From contig JAAVFG010000045.1 of the NCBI GenBank assembly GCA_014800895.1, positions 1-64,000 on the forward strand: a stretch of 64,000 nucleotides of DNA, given 5' to 3'. The position numbers and the translations under genes are program-made. Origin of the DNA: Bacteroidales bacterium. GTDB taxonomy: Bacteria; Bacteroidota; Bacteroidia; Bacteroidales; Muribaculaceae. How positions within the stretch are numbered: position 1 is the first letter of the stretch; every line of letters begins with the position of its first letter. Below the pieces are notes generated by a model that was given only the letters and a program-made list of their open reading frames with translations, was not told the DNA's origin and ran no database searches. Below are positions 52,352 through 61,271 of the stretch, in pieces.

Positions 52352-54307
52352 ATGAAATTCAATTACGACGTTATAGTGATCGGTGCCGGGCATGCCGGCT
52401 GTGAGGCTGCTGTCGCCGCTGCAAAGCTCGGAGCGTCCACACTCCTGATCACAAAAGATATGAACCGTATCGCGCAGATGTCCTGCAATCCTGCTGTCGG
52501 CGGCATCGCCAAGGGACAGATTGTCCGCGAGATTGACGCTCTCGGCGGTCAGATGGGTATTGTGGCTGATACAACTGCCATACAGTTCCGTATGCTCAAT
52601 AGATCCAAAGGTCCTGCCGTCTGGTCGCCGCGCGTCCAGTCTGACAGGGCTAAATATATAGATAAATGGCGTGAGATACTCGACTCTACTCCGAATCTGC
52701 ATATCTTTCAGGATACGGTGGCATCGCTTATTATTGATGACGAGAAGCCGACTCTTACGGAGGGAGTGCTTGCCGAGCCGTCGGAGCAAGCGCCGGAGCA
52801 GGGGAGTGCGCCGTATCAGGTGGAGGGTGTCATCACTGCTCTCGGTTTTGAATTCAAGGCAAAGCAGGTTATACTTACTGCCGGAACTTTCCTCAACGGT
52901 CTGATGCATTTCGGACGCACTCAGATAGAGGGCGGTCGTATCGCCGAGGATTCATCCAAAGGGCTCTCCGACCAGTTGCGGCAGATTGGTTTTGAGGTGG
53001 GACGTATGAAAACAGGTACTCCCGCCCGTATCGACGGACGCACGATAGATTTCTCCCTCGCGCAGCGTCAGGATGGTGATGACACTCCGGAGTATAAGTT
53101 CTCTTATCTCCCGTCCGTGCATCGTCCGCTCCGCCAGCGTCCCTGCTGGATTGTCCACACTTCTCCTGAAGTGCATAAGATACTCAGCGATAATCTCGCC
53201 GACTCACCGCTTTATAATGGTCAGATACAAAGTATCGGACCTCGTTATTGTCCCTCTATCGAGACAAAGATTGTGACTTTCTCCGATAAGGAGTCGCATC
53301 AGCTCTTTCTCGAACCGGAAGGGGAGACTACCGAGGAATATTACATCAACGGTTTTTCATCCTCTCTTCCGTGGCGTGTTCAGGTAGATGCGCTCTCGCA
53401 GATTCCGGCATTGCGCGATGTGCAGTTCTATCGTCCCGGTTATGCGATCGAGTATGATTATTTCATCCCCACGCAGCTTACTCATGATCTCCAGACCAAG
53501 CTTGTTTCGGGCCTCTATTTTGCCGGACAGGTCAACGGTACCACCGGTTATGAGGAAGCGGCGGCGCAGGGATTGATGGCTGGTATCAACGCCGCGCTCC
53601 GTTCCAAGGGAGAATTGCCGCTGATACTTCATCGTGACCAGGCATATATCGGTGTGCTGATAGATGACCTCGTTACAAAGGGGGTAGATGAGCCATACCG
53701 TATGTTTACCTCTCGCGCCGAATATCGTATCCTCTTGCGTCAGGATGATGCCGATATGCGTCTCACTCCTATAGGATATGAGATCGGGCTTGCCGATTCC
53801 GATCGTTATGAGGCGATGATAAGCAAGCGTGAGCAGCGGGACGCCCTTATAGAGTTTGCCAAGAGTTATCTCGTGAAGGCGACGCCTGAGATAAATGAGT
53901 CGCTTGAGGAGATGGGTACGACCCCCTTATCCGCCTCCATGCGATTGATTGAGCTTGTGAAGCGTCCGCAACTTAGCCTTGAGAATCTTGCGCTTCTCCT
54001 TCCGAAATTAGCGAAGAAGATTGAAGCGATAGAGGAGGGCAGGCGTAAGGAGATTGTAGAGGCGGCGGAGATATTGATAAAATATGAAGGATATATATCC
54101 CGGGAGCGGGAATTGGCGGAGAAGCAGATGCGCCTTGAATATGTCCGTATTCCTTCGGGTTATGATTTTGATTCCATACAGGCTCTATCTACTGAGGCGC
54201 GTCAGAAGTTGACACGTATCCGTCCTGCGACGATAGGCCAGGCATCGCGTATACCCGGAGTGTCTCCGGCAGATATTAATGTTCTTCTTCTCCTGTTGGG
54301 AAGATGA
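52352..54307 (+). CDS. mnmG: tRNA uridine-5-carboxymethylaminomethyl modification enzyme MnmG/GidA
   Basis: YDVIVIGAGHAGCEAAVAAAKLG; GQVNGTTGYEEAAAQGLMAG. Track start at 52313 lies in the REP-like repeat; MKFNYD is the likely start. Confidence 0.97.
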   Translation: MKFNYDVIVIGAGHAGCEAAVAAAKLGASTLLITKDMNRIAQMSCNPAVGGIAKGQIVREIDALGGQMGIVADTTAIQFRMLNRSKGPAVWSPRVQSDRAKYIDKWREILDSTPNLHIFQDTVASLIIDDEKPTLTEGVLAEPSEQAPEQGSAPYQVEGVITALGFEFKAKQVILTAGTFLNGLMHFGRTQIEGGRIAEDSSKGLSDQLRQIGFEVGRMKTGTPARIDGRTIDFSLAQRQDGDDTPEYKFSYLPSVHRPLRQRPCWIVHTSPEVHKILSDNLADSPLYNGQIQSIGPRYCPSIETKIVTFSDKESHQLFLEPEGETTEEYYINGFSSSLPWRVQVDALSQIPALRDVQFYRPGYAIEYDYFIPTQLTHDLQTKLVSGLYFAGQVNGTTGYEEAAAQGLMAGINAALRSKGELPLILHRDQAYIGVLIDDLVTKGVDEPYRMFTSRAEYRILLRQDDADMRLTPIGYEIGLADSDRYEAMISKREQRDALIEFAKSYLVKATPEINESLEEMGTTPLSASMRLIELVKRPQLSLENLALLLPKLAKKIEAIEEGRRKEIVEAAEILIKYEGYISRERELAEKQMRLEYVRIPSGYDFDSIQALSTEARQKLTRIRPATIGQASRIPGVSPADINVLLLLLGR

Positions 54308-54371
54308 GGGAGCGTCTCAGTCTACTATAATAGAGAGGAAGGATTGCTTGTATAGAGGAGATTGGCGGAGC

Positions 54372-54427
54372 GCGGAAGCCTCCGGGCTTCCGCAAATTTT
54401 TGAGGGCTCGATGCCCGAAAAAATTTA
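54372..54427. terminator. Two adjacent hairpins after mnmG
   Basis: GCGGAAGCC-tccg-GGCTTCCGC (54372-54393), then aaatttttgagggc...gcccgaaaaaattt. Confidence 0.65.
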
Positions 54428-54438
54428 ACTCCCGATTT

Positions 54439-54454
54439 TGTTCCACGTGGAACA
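54439..54454. promoter_or_regulatory. parS: Candidate parS centromere site (ParB/Spo0J binding)
   Basis: TGTTCCACGTGGAACA, matches TGTTnCACGTGnAACA; extends to a perfect 22-bp palindrome TTTTGTTCCACGTGGAACAAAA (54436-54457). Confidence 0.85.
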
Positions 54455-54524
54455 AAACTTCTCTAACTCCTCAGAAATTAGAATCTTACAAAACAAAACT
54501 TAAACATAATTAAAACTTCAAGAA

Positions 54525-55052
54525 ATGAAAGTAGAAGAATTAAAGGAGCTGATCCGCTGCGTTCCGGATTTCCCTTCGAAGGGGATAATGTTCCGCGATC
54601 TGACCACTCTCATCAAAGATGGCGAGGCGCTCCATGATATGGGCACGATGCTTGCCGATCTTTATCGTGGGAAGGGCGTGACAAAAGTAGTGGGTATCGA
54701 ATCACGCGGTTTTATCGGTGGGTCGATCCTCGCCTACGAATTAGGTTGCGGATTTGTCCCTGCCCGCAAGCCCGGTAAATTACCTGCGGTGACAATCAAG
54801 AAAGCATACGCGAAAGAATATGGTGTAGATACGATAGAGATGCATAGCGACGCGATTACGAGCGACGATGTCGTTGTGCTCCATGATGATCTTCTCGCCA
54901 CTGGCGGCACGATGCTCGCCTGTTACGAATTAGTGAAGTCGATGAATCCGAAGAAAATCTACATCAACTTCATTGTCGAGCTGGAAGGGCTCGGAGGGCG
55001 CGCCCTCCTGCCTGCCGAATGTGAGGTGACCTCACTCCTCAAATTCGAGTAA
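54525..55052 (+). CDS. apt: Adenine phosphoribosyltransferase
   Basis: FPSKGIMFRDLTTLIKD; VVLHDDLLATGGTM. Confidence 0.96.
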   Translation: MKVEELKELIRCVPDFPSKGIMFRDLTTLIKDGEALHDMGTMLADLYRGKGVTKVVGIESRGFIGGSILAYELGCGFVPARKPGKLPAVTIKKAYAKEYGVDTIEMHSDAITSDDVVVLHDDLLATGGTMLACYELVKSMNPKKIYINFIVELEGLGGRALLPAECEVTSLLKFE

Positions 55053-55057
55053 GAGAT

Positions 55058-55158
55058 GGCCGCGGAGCGGTCAGTCTTTGTTTAGCCCCCGGTAAGGCGG
55101 AACGCCGCAGCCGGGGGGTTTTCATTTGGTGATTCTACTTGGCCGCGGAGCGGTCAGT
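55058..55158 (+). repeat. Composite REP-hairpin-REP element (copy near apt)
   Basis: GGCCGCGGAGCGGTCAGT at 55058 and 55141 flanking hairpin CCCCCGG-taa-GGCG-gaa-CGCC-gcag-CCGGGGG. Confidence 0.9.
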
Positions 55159-55203
55159 CCTTGTTTGCAATTTTATTCCCTTCTCCCTCGTTACTATTAT
55201 ATT

Positions 55204-57120
55204 ATGAAAGACCAGCAGAATATCTCCGATCTCCTTGCTTCTGTCGGCAGAGATATCAACGAAACAGGGGGATTCAACCTTGAAATACAACCCGAACGTT
55301 CACAGGATGACCTCTTCAATAACCGTCCGGGTCCGAAGCTCCGCGAGAAAATCCTTAACCTCCCGGACTCCCCCGGCGTCTATATGTATCTCGACAAACA
55401 CGGGACAGTGATATATGTAGGCAAGGCGAAGAGACTCAAACGCCGTGTCTCCTCTTATTTCAACCGCCACCACGACATCACGCGCACCAACCTCCTTGTA
55501 CGCAATATCGTGGATATGCGCTTTATCGTTGTCGCTACCGAAGAGGATGCCCTCCATCTCGAAAACGCGATGATCAAGGAGTATCAGCCCAGATATAACG
55601 TTCTCCTGAAGGATGACAAATCATATCCCTGGATTGTCGTCACCAAGGAGTTATACCCCCGCGTCTTCATGACCCGCGAGAAAGGACTTAACGCCCGCTA
55701 TTTCGGACCATATAGCAATCAACATTCGGCAAAGGTGGTACTCGACCTCATACGCGAGACCTACCCACTCCGTTCTTGCCGCCACGCTCTTGATGAGAAA
55801 AGCATAGCACGCGGGAAATACTCCCTCTGTCTCGACTATCATATCGGCAAGTGTGCGGGCCCCTGTCGCGGTCTCATCAATCCCGAAGACTACGGCAAGT
55901 ATATCTCGCGCGTCAAGCAGATCCTCAACGGAGAGACTCTCGAGCTTGAGAATAACCTGCAGGAGGAGATGCAGCTGTTAGCTGAGAATTGGAAATTTGA
56001 AGAGGCGCAGGCTGTCAAGGAGAAATATGAGGCTGTCAGAAATTACAACGCGAAGAGCGTCATCGGCGAAGCCAAGGAGGAGGATGTCGATATGTTCGCA
56101 TATATAGAGAATGAGGATAGGGCAGTGGTAAACTTCATGCATCTGCATAAGGGAGCCGTAATCCAGAGCGTCAATCTCGAATACCGCCGTCATAAGAATG
56201 AGATCACGCAGGAGGAGATTCTCTCAATGGCTATCTCCGAAGTGCAGTCAAGATTCGACCGCGACTTCCGGGAGGTGATCGTTCCCTTCCTTCCGGATGT
56301 GGAGTTTGAGGGTGTTTCGTTTGTTATCCCCAAAAAAGGGAATAAAAGAAAGGTGCTCGACGTGGGTATGAAGAACGCCCAGCAATATATGAAAGACCTC
56401 GAGAAAGCCGCCGAAAAACTGAATCCGGAGCGCTCCGTCGAAAAACTGATGGCGCAGATGAAATCCGACTTCCGACTCAATGTCGAGCCGCGCCATATAG
56501 AATGTTTCGATAACTCGAATATCCAGGGCACGAATCCCGTCGCCTCCTGCGTAGTCTTCCGCAACGGCAAACCATCCAAGCGAGACTATCGCCACTTCAA
56601 TATCAAGACCGTCGTGGGCGCCAACGACTTCGCCTCTATGAAGGAGATCCTTCATCGCCGCTACACGCGGATGATGGCGGAAGGGGAGCCGCTCCCGCAG
56701 TTGGTGGTGGTAGACGGTGGTAAGGGACAGCTCTCAGCCGCCGTGGAAGCCTTCGACGAGATGGGGATCAGGGGAGAGGTGGCGCTCGTGGGTATTGCCA
56801 AGCGACTTGAAGAGATTTACTTTCCCGGCGACTCCCTTCCTTTATATATAGATAAGAAATCGCCGAGTCTCCGCGTGGTCCAGGCATTACGCGATGAAGC
56901 CCACCGTTTCGGTATCACGCATCATCGCAACCGTCGTTCCAAAGGGCAGGTAGTCTCCGAGCTCGACCGTATTCCCGGCATCGGTCCCGCCACAAGTGCC
57001 ACACTCATGAAGACCTTCAAATCCCTCAAGCGCGTAAAGGAGGCAGCGCTTGAAGATATCGCCGGAGCCATTGGTAAATCCAAAGCCAACATCGTCTACG
57101 GATATTTCCATCCTTTATAG
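55204..57120 (+). CDS. uvrC: UvrABC system protein C
   Basis: GIY-YIG DSPGVYMYLDKHGTVIYVGKAKRLKRRVSSYF; UVR and HhH regions. Start MKDQQN preferred over the track start at 55126. Confidence 0.95.
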   Translation: MKDQQNISDLLASVGRDINETGGFNLEIQPERSQDDLFNNRPGPKLREKILNLPDSPGVYMYLDKHGTVIYVGKAKRLKRRVSSYFNRHHDITRTNLLVRNIVDMRFIVVATEEDALHLENAMIKEYQPRYNVLLKDDKSYPWIVVTKELYPRVFMTREKGLNARYFGPYSNQHSAKVVLDLIRETYPLRSCRHALDEKSIARGKYSLCLDYHIGKCAGPCRGLINPEDYGKYISRVKQILNGETLELENNLQEEMQLLAENWKFEEAQAVKEKYEAVRNYNAKSVIGEAKEEDVDMFAYIENEDRAVVNFMHLHKGAVIQSVNLEYRRHKNEITQEEILSMAISEVQSRFDRDFREVIVPFLPDVEFEGVSFVIPKKGNKRKVLDVGMKNAQQYMKDLEKAAEKLNPERSVEKLMAQMKSDFRLNVEPRHIECFDNSNIQGTNPVASCVVFRNGKPSKRDYRHFNIKTVVGANDFASMKEILHRRYTRMMAEGEPLPQLVVVDGGKGQLSAAVEAFDEMGIRGEVALVGIAKRLEEIYFPGDSLPLYIDKKSPSLRVVQALRDEAHRFGITHHRNRRSKGQVVSELDRIPGIGPATSATLMKTFKSLKRVKEAALEDIAGAIGKSKANIVYGYFHPL

Positions 57121-57390
57121 GCAGGAGGACAGGAGGAATTTTAAGACAGGAGGACAGTAGGGCAGTAGATCTATTTAAGACAGGAGAACAGGAGGAATTT
57201 TAGGACAGTAGGGCAGTAGATCTATTTAAGACAGTAGGACAGTAGGACAGGATTTTATTTCAAAGGCGGCGACTAGGGAGGGGTATAGGCTCCCGCCCCC
57301 GGTCGCCCTCAGCTCCCTTAATATATCTCTCCTGTAAAATCCTGTTCTCCTGTCCTCCTGTCAAAAAAAAACAGTTCTCCTGTCAAAAAA
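57121..57390. repeat. gacaggaggacagtagg-type direct repeats with an inverted counterpart
   Basis: Repeats gacaggaggacagtagggcagtagatctatttaa at 57145-57246; inverted copy tcctgttctcctgtc (57340-57354) versus gacaggagaacagga (57179-57193). Confidence 0.8.
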
Positions 57391-57429
57391 TATGTTTTAG
57401 AACATATTTTATATTTCAAATAATTGTAT

Positions 57430-57437
57430 TATCTTTG
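57430..57437 (+). promoter_or_regulatory. Possible -7 element (TATCTTTG) of the amylase gene, followed by a hairpin leader
   Basis: TATCTTTG; downstream GGCTGCCG/CGGCAGCC stem at ~57478-57505. Confidence 0.4.
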
Positions 57438-57571
57438 TAGCGGTGTATATACGCCCTTTTCGCAAGCCTGACATTCGGGCTGCCGGCTATATCGCATCGG
57501 CAGCCGTCCGAAAATTATAAAAAACACGAGAATACCTAAGACTCAATAAAACTAATCTTTATAATTTAATC

Positions 57572-60500
57572 ATGCAGAAGAAATTACTTTACTCTCTTCT
57601 ACTGGGTTCCCTTTCCTTGTCCGCATGGGGCGCCGACTACGGTATCCCCGCCGGTATTCAGGAAGGAAATATCCTGCATTGCTTCAACTGGCCTGCCAAG
57701 GATGTTGAGGCTGCATTGCCCCAGATTGCCGCTGCCGGATTCGGTAGCGTTCAGTTGTCACCCTGTCAGCGCCCTGATGCAAAAGTGGGTTATGCCTGGC
57801 ACGACCTCTATCGTCCCTACGACCTTGCATTCAAATCTTCAAGCTGGACTTCCGAGGCTGACCTCAGGAGCCTCTGCGCTAAAGCGAAGGAATATGGCAT
57901 TAAGGTGATTGTCGATGTAGTAGCCAACCATGTCGACAAGACTGCCGGCTATCATGACACATGGTGGGATTCAAGCGGTCGTGTACGTTGGGAAGGCGGT
58001 ATCAATTACGGCAACCGTTACTCCATCACTCACGGTCAGCTCGGCGACTACGGCGATGTCAACTCCGAGTTAGCCGAAGTGGCCGCACGCGGTAAGGCTT
58101 ATGTCGAGCAGTTGAAAGCTATGGGTGTCTCCGGCTGTCGCTGGGATGCCGCAAAACATATCGGTCTCCCCTCAGAGGGTTGCCAGTTCTGGGCACAGGT
58201 AACATCCGTAGCCGGAATGTATCATTACGGCGAGATTCTCGACTCTCCCGGTCCTGACGCTTCTATCATTAAGGAGTATGGAAAATATATGGCTGTCACC
58301 GACAACGAATATTGCAACTATGCAGCAAGGCAGAATGGCGGTATCCCCGGCGGTCACGGCGGCTCCTGGGCTGTAAATCACGGTCTCGGCGACAAGGTGG
58401 TCTACTGGGCTGAAAGCCATGACACATATTCAAACGATGAGTGGAGCCAGAATGTCGATCAGTCTACTATCGACCGTGCTTACGCAGCCTATGCTTGCCG
58501 TAGGGATGCGACTGCCCTCTATCTCTCTCGCCCCAACGTCACAGGATTTAACAATATCAAGCTCGGAAAGGGTAGCACTGCCTTCACCTCCAAGCATATC
58601 TCCGAGGTAAATAAATTCCGCAACGTCATGGTAGGGAAGCCCGACTGGTGTGAGGCTGCCGGCAACACCTTCACCGTCACCCGCCAGAATGGTGGTGCGG
58701 TTATCGTGATGAAGGGTAGCGGTAACGTCAATGTGAAGAACGGCGGCGGCTACTGTCCTGCCGGCACTTACAAAGACCGTGTGTCAGGCGGCACATTCAC
58801 CGTTACTGCCTCCACTATCTCCGGTAACGTAGGCTCAAGCGGTATCGCAGTTATCTATGCCGAAGGTCTCGAGCCCGATCCCGTTCCCAACCCCGGTCCC
58901 ACACCCGATCCGGATCCCACTCCCGGTCCCACTCCCGGCGCTTCTTACTATGTGCTCGGCGATATCGACGGTGCGCACTGGGACACTACCGCAGGTCATC
59001 CCTTCACTGCCTCCGGCTCTGCATATGTAGCCAAGAATGTGAAATTCGCTTCTGCCACAGGTGAAACCACCTGCTACTTTAATATCACCGACGCTCTTGG
59101 CGCTGACTGGGATGAGGTGAATATGAATGCCAACCGTTACGGCGCTGCCGATGAGGGTGATCTCTTGACAGTAGGCAAGACCTCTAAGGTAGTGAAGTAT
59201 ACTAATAATGTAAATGCTTCCGCCTGCAGCTCATGGACTATCGCTCCCGGTACATATGATCTCACATTCGATCCCTCAGCTCTTACTTTGAGCGTGGCAA
59301 ACGCAGGCTCTGACCCTGATCCCGTTCCCGGTCCCACACCCGATCCCGATCCTGTGCCGCAGCCTACTCCCGTCGAGGGCAATTTCATCTACTTCGATGA
59401 TATGAGCAAGTCTGACGTGGCTGTATGGGCTTGGGGCGAGAATGATGTAAACTGCACCGCTTCCGGCAACTGGCCCGGCGATCCCATGACTCAGAAGGAT
59501 GGCAAATATTATTGGGAGCTCCCCGCCGGCAAGACTATGCCTACAAACGTTATCATCAGCTGGGGCAACCACGATGATTTTAACCGTGCAGGTGGTAAAG
59601 ACCTCGTTTACGTAAATCAGGCTACTTACCATGCCGACGGTACTTACACCGCGTATGTCGTTCCCAATCCCGGTCCTACTCCTGATCCCGACCCCGATCC
59701 GGATCCTAACCCCGGTCCTACACCCGATCCCGATCCTGTACCCGTTCCCGCAGGTAACAACCTTATCACTGACTATTATAAGGTGAACCCCAACGGTCAG
59801 GTAGGTACTTTCAAGACTGTCAACACTACCGGTCACCCCGCTTCCAACGCATTCTCCAACTGGACAGCTGCCGATCTGATCGCGCAGGGTGTCGCCCGCG
59901 ATGTCGCACAGGCTTTCAAGGGTGTGCATGAGCGTCCTATCGTTGACTCTTACGCAATCTATGCGGCTTACGACAACGATAACCTCTACCTTGGCGTACA
60001 GTTCGTATATACTGTATGGGATCTCTACGGCGAGGGCAAACAGCCCGGCGAGTCCAAACCTTACAACATGGACGGTCACATGGTGCTCGCCTTCGACCTC
60101 GACCCCAACAAGAGCTTCGACGGATACATCAACGGTACAGGTCCCATCTGGAATGACCAGGCGGAAGGCGCCAAGTTTGCTAACGGCGTGGATGCCGTGA
60201 TCATGTGCTCCACCAAGCCCGGTGTCGGCGTTCCCGGTCTCTTCATCGCCACTCCTGATGGACACGCATCTTACGACGCAGCTTACTGCAAGTCGCTCCC
60301 CGCAGGTTTCTGGGGTTACACCGACGGTCTCCATCCCTCTATCGACCATGTATGGGGTCAGCCCGACTTCACATACGATCCCGAGCTCCTCAAAGGAAAT
60401 GCAGGATTCGTCGACCTCCGTTCAGAAATCGATGACACAGCCCACACTTTCTATGAGTTCAAGCTTCCCCTCTCATCGCTCGGCATCACTGCCGACTATA

Positions 60501-60853
60501 TCAAGAACCAGGGTATCGGCTTCATGTATCTCGACAAATATGGCACAAGCCCCGTCGGCGGTACACCCTACGATCCCTCATTCTTCGACAACGTAAGCGG
60601 CTCATACTCTCAGGATCCCTCTTCATCACAGGAGAAAGAGGATGAGGATGTGATCACATACGCACCCGCCCGCATCGGTAAGCTGGCACAGGGACAGCAG
60701 TCAGCCATCGATGACCTTGAGGAAGTGGAAGAAGACGCGGCAGAAGCAGCCCCCGTCTACTACACTCTCCAGGGCGTACAGGTAGCGAATCCCGGTCCCG
60801 GTCTCTACATCGTAGTCCGCGGCAACAAGGTGACAAAAGAGATCGTAAGATAA
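57572..60853 (+). CDS. Secreted multidomain alpha-amylase (GH13) with starch-binding-like modules, Pro/Asp linkers and a C-terminal sorting-like tail
   Basis: GH13 motifs DVVANHVDK, GCRWDAAKHI, GEILD, WAESHDTY; three PxPDPDP linkers; C-terminus YYTLQGVQVANPGPGLYIVVRGNKVTKEIVR. Confidence 0.9.
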   Translation: MQKKLLYSLLLGSLSLSAWGADYGIPAGIQEGNILHCFNWPAKDVEAALPQIAAAGFGSVQLSPCQRPDAKVGYAWHDLYRPYDLAFKSSSWTSEADLRSLCAKAKEYGIKVIVDVVANHVDKTAGYHDTWWDSSGRVRWEGGINYGNRYSITHGQLGDYGDVNSELAEVAARGKAYVEQLKAMGVSGCRWDAAKHIGLPSEGCQFWAQVTSVAGMYHYGEILDSPGPDASIIKEYGKYMAVTDNEYCNYAARQNGGIPGGHGGSWAVNHGLGDKVVYWAESHDTYSNDEWSQNVDQSTIDRAYAAYACRRDATALYLSRPNVTGFNNIKLGKGSTAFTSKHISEVNKFRNVMVGKPDWCEAAGNTFTVTRQNGGAVIVMKGSGNVNVKNGGGYCPAGTYKDRVSGGTFTVTASTISGNVGSSGIAVIYAEGLEPDPVPNPGPTPDPDPTPGPTPGASYYVLGDIDGAHWDTTAGHPFTASGSAYVAKNVKFASATGETTCYFNITDALGADWDEVNMNANRYGAADEGDLLTVGKTSKVVKYTNNVNASACSSWTIAPGTYDLTFDPSALTLSVANAGSDPDPVPGPTPDPDPVPQPTPVEGNFIYFDDMSKSDVAVWAWGENDVNCTASGNWPGDPMTQKDGKYYWELPAGKTMPTNVIISWGNHDDFNRAGGKDLVYVNQATYHADGTYTAYVVPNPGPTPDPDPDPDPNPGPTPDPDPVPVPAGNNLITDYYKVNPNGQVGTFKTVNTTGHPASNAFSNWTAADLIAQGVARDVAQAFKGVHERPIVDSYAIYAAYDNDNLYLGVQFVYTVWDLYGEGKQPGESKPYNMDGHMVLAFDLDPNKSFDGYINGTGPIWNDQAEGAKFANGVDAVIMCSTKPGVGVPGLFIATPDGHASYDAAYCKSLPAGFWGYTDGLHPSIDHVWGQPDFTYDPELLKGNAGFVDLRSEIDDTAHTFYEFKLPLSSLGITADYIKNQGIGFMYLDKYGTSPVGGTPYDPSFFDNVSGSYSQDPSSSQEKEDEDVITYAPARIGKLAQGQQSAIDDLEEVEEDAAEAAPVYYTLQGVQVANPGPGLYIVVRGNKVTKEIVR

Positions 60854-60902
60854 GAGAAATCTTAATATTATAATAGAAAAGATCGCGATTATAATAGAAA
60901 AG

Positions 60903-60938
60903 ATCGCGCTGAGCAATCCAAGCTCAGCGCGATTTTTT
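60903..60938 (+). terminator. Intrinsic terminator after the amylase gene
   Basis: ATCGCGCTGAGC-aatccaa-GCTCAGCGCGAT TTTTT, 12-bp stem. Confidence 0.9.
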
Positions 60939-60947
60939 ATTGTTTAA

Positions 60948-61168
60948 GGCCGCGGAGCAGTCAGTGCTTATTTATTGTTTAAGGTCGCGGAGCGGTCAGT
61001 TCTTGTTTAGCCGTGGGTAAGGGCAAAGCCCGCAGCCCACGGATTTCCCAGTGCCGCCCCTCCTTGGCCGCGGAGCGGTCATTCCTTGTTTAGCCGTGGG
61101 TAAGGGCAAAGCCCGCAGCCCACGGATACCCCGATATCGCGTATCTACTCGGCCGCGGAGCGGTCGGT
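60948..61168 (+). repeat. Composite REP-hairpin array (four REPs, two hairpins)
   Basis: REPs at 60948 (variant gcag), 60983, 61066, 61151; hairpins 61011-61042 and 61094-61125. Confidence 0.92.
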
Positions 61169-61178
61169 CTTCTCCAAA

Positions 61179-61210
61179 TTTGTATAAGCCAAATTAATTT
61201 TATAATTTTG
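61179..61210 (+). promoter_or_regulatory. Bacteroidetes-type promoter of the SulP gene
   Basis: TTTG (61179-61182), 20 bp, TAATTTTG (61203-61210). Confidence 0.6.
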
Positions 61211-61271
61211 CAACTCCAAATCGCGCCGGTGGATCCCTCCAGATCCATCGGCATAATTAATCTAACTAAAG

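Noticed and set aside
59276-60349. 357-aa minus-strand ORF opposite the amylase gene
   Set aside because: Includes translation of the linker repeats in antisense (GIGCRTGVRIRIGVGIRSRTGIG); spurious.
60948-61168. CRISPR array (regular repeats with short variable spacers)
   Set aside because: Repeats are ~60 bp composites with internal hairpins, spacers resemble each other in composition, few units per cluster, and no cas genes in the window. REP-type repeats fit better.
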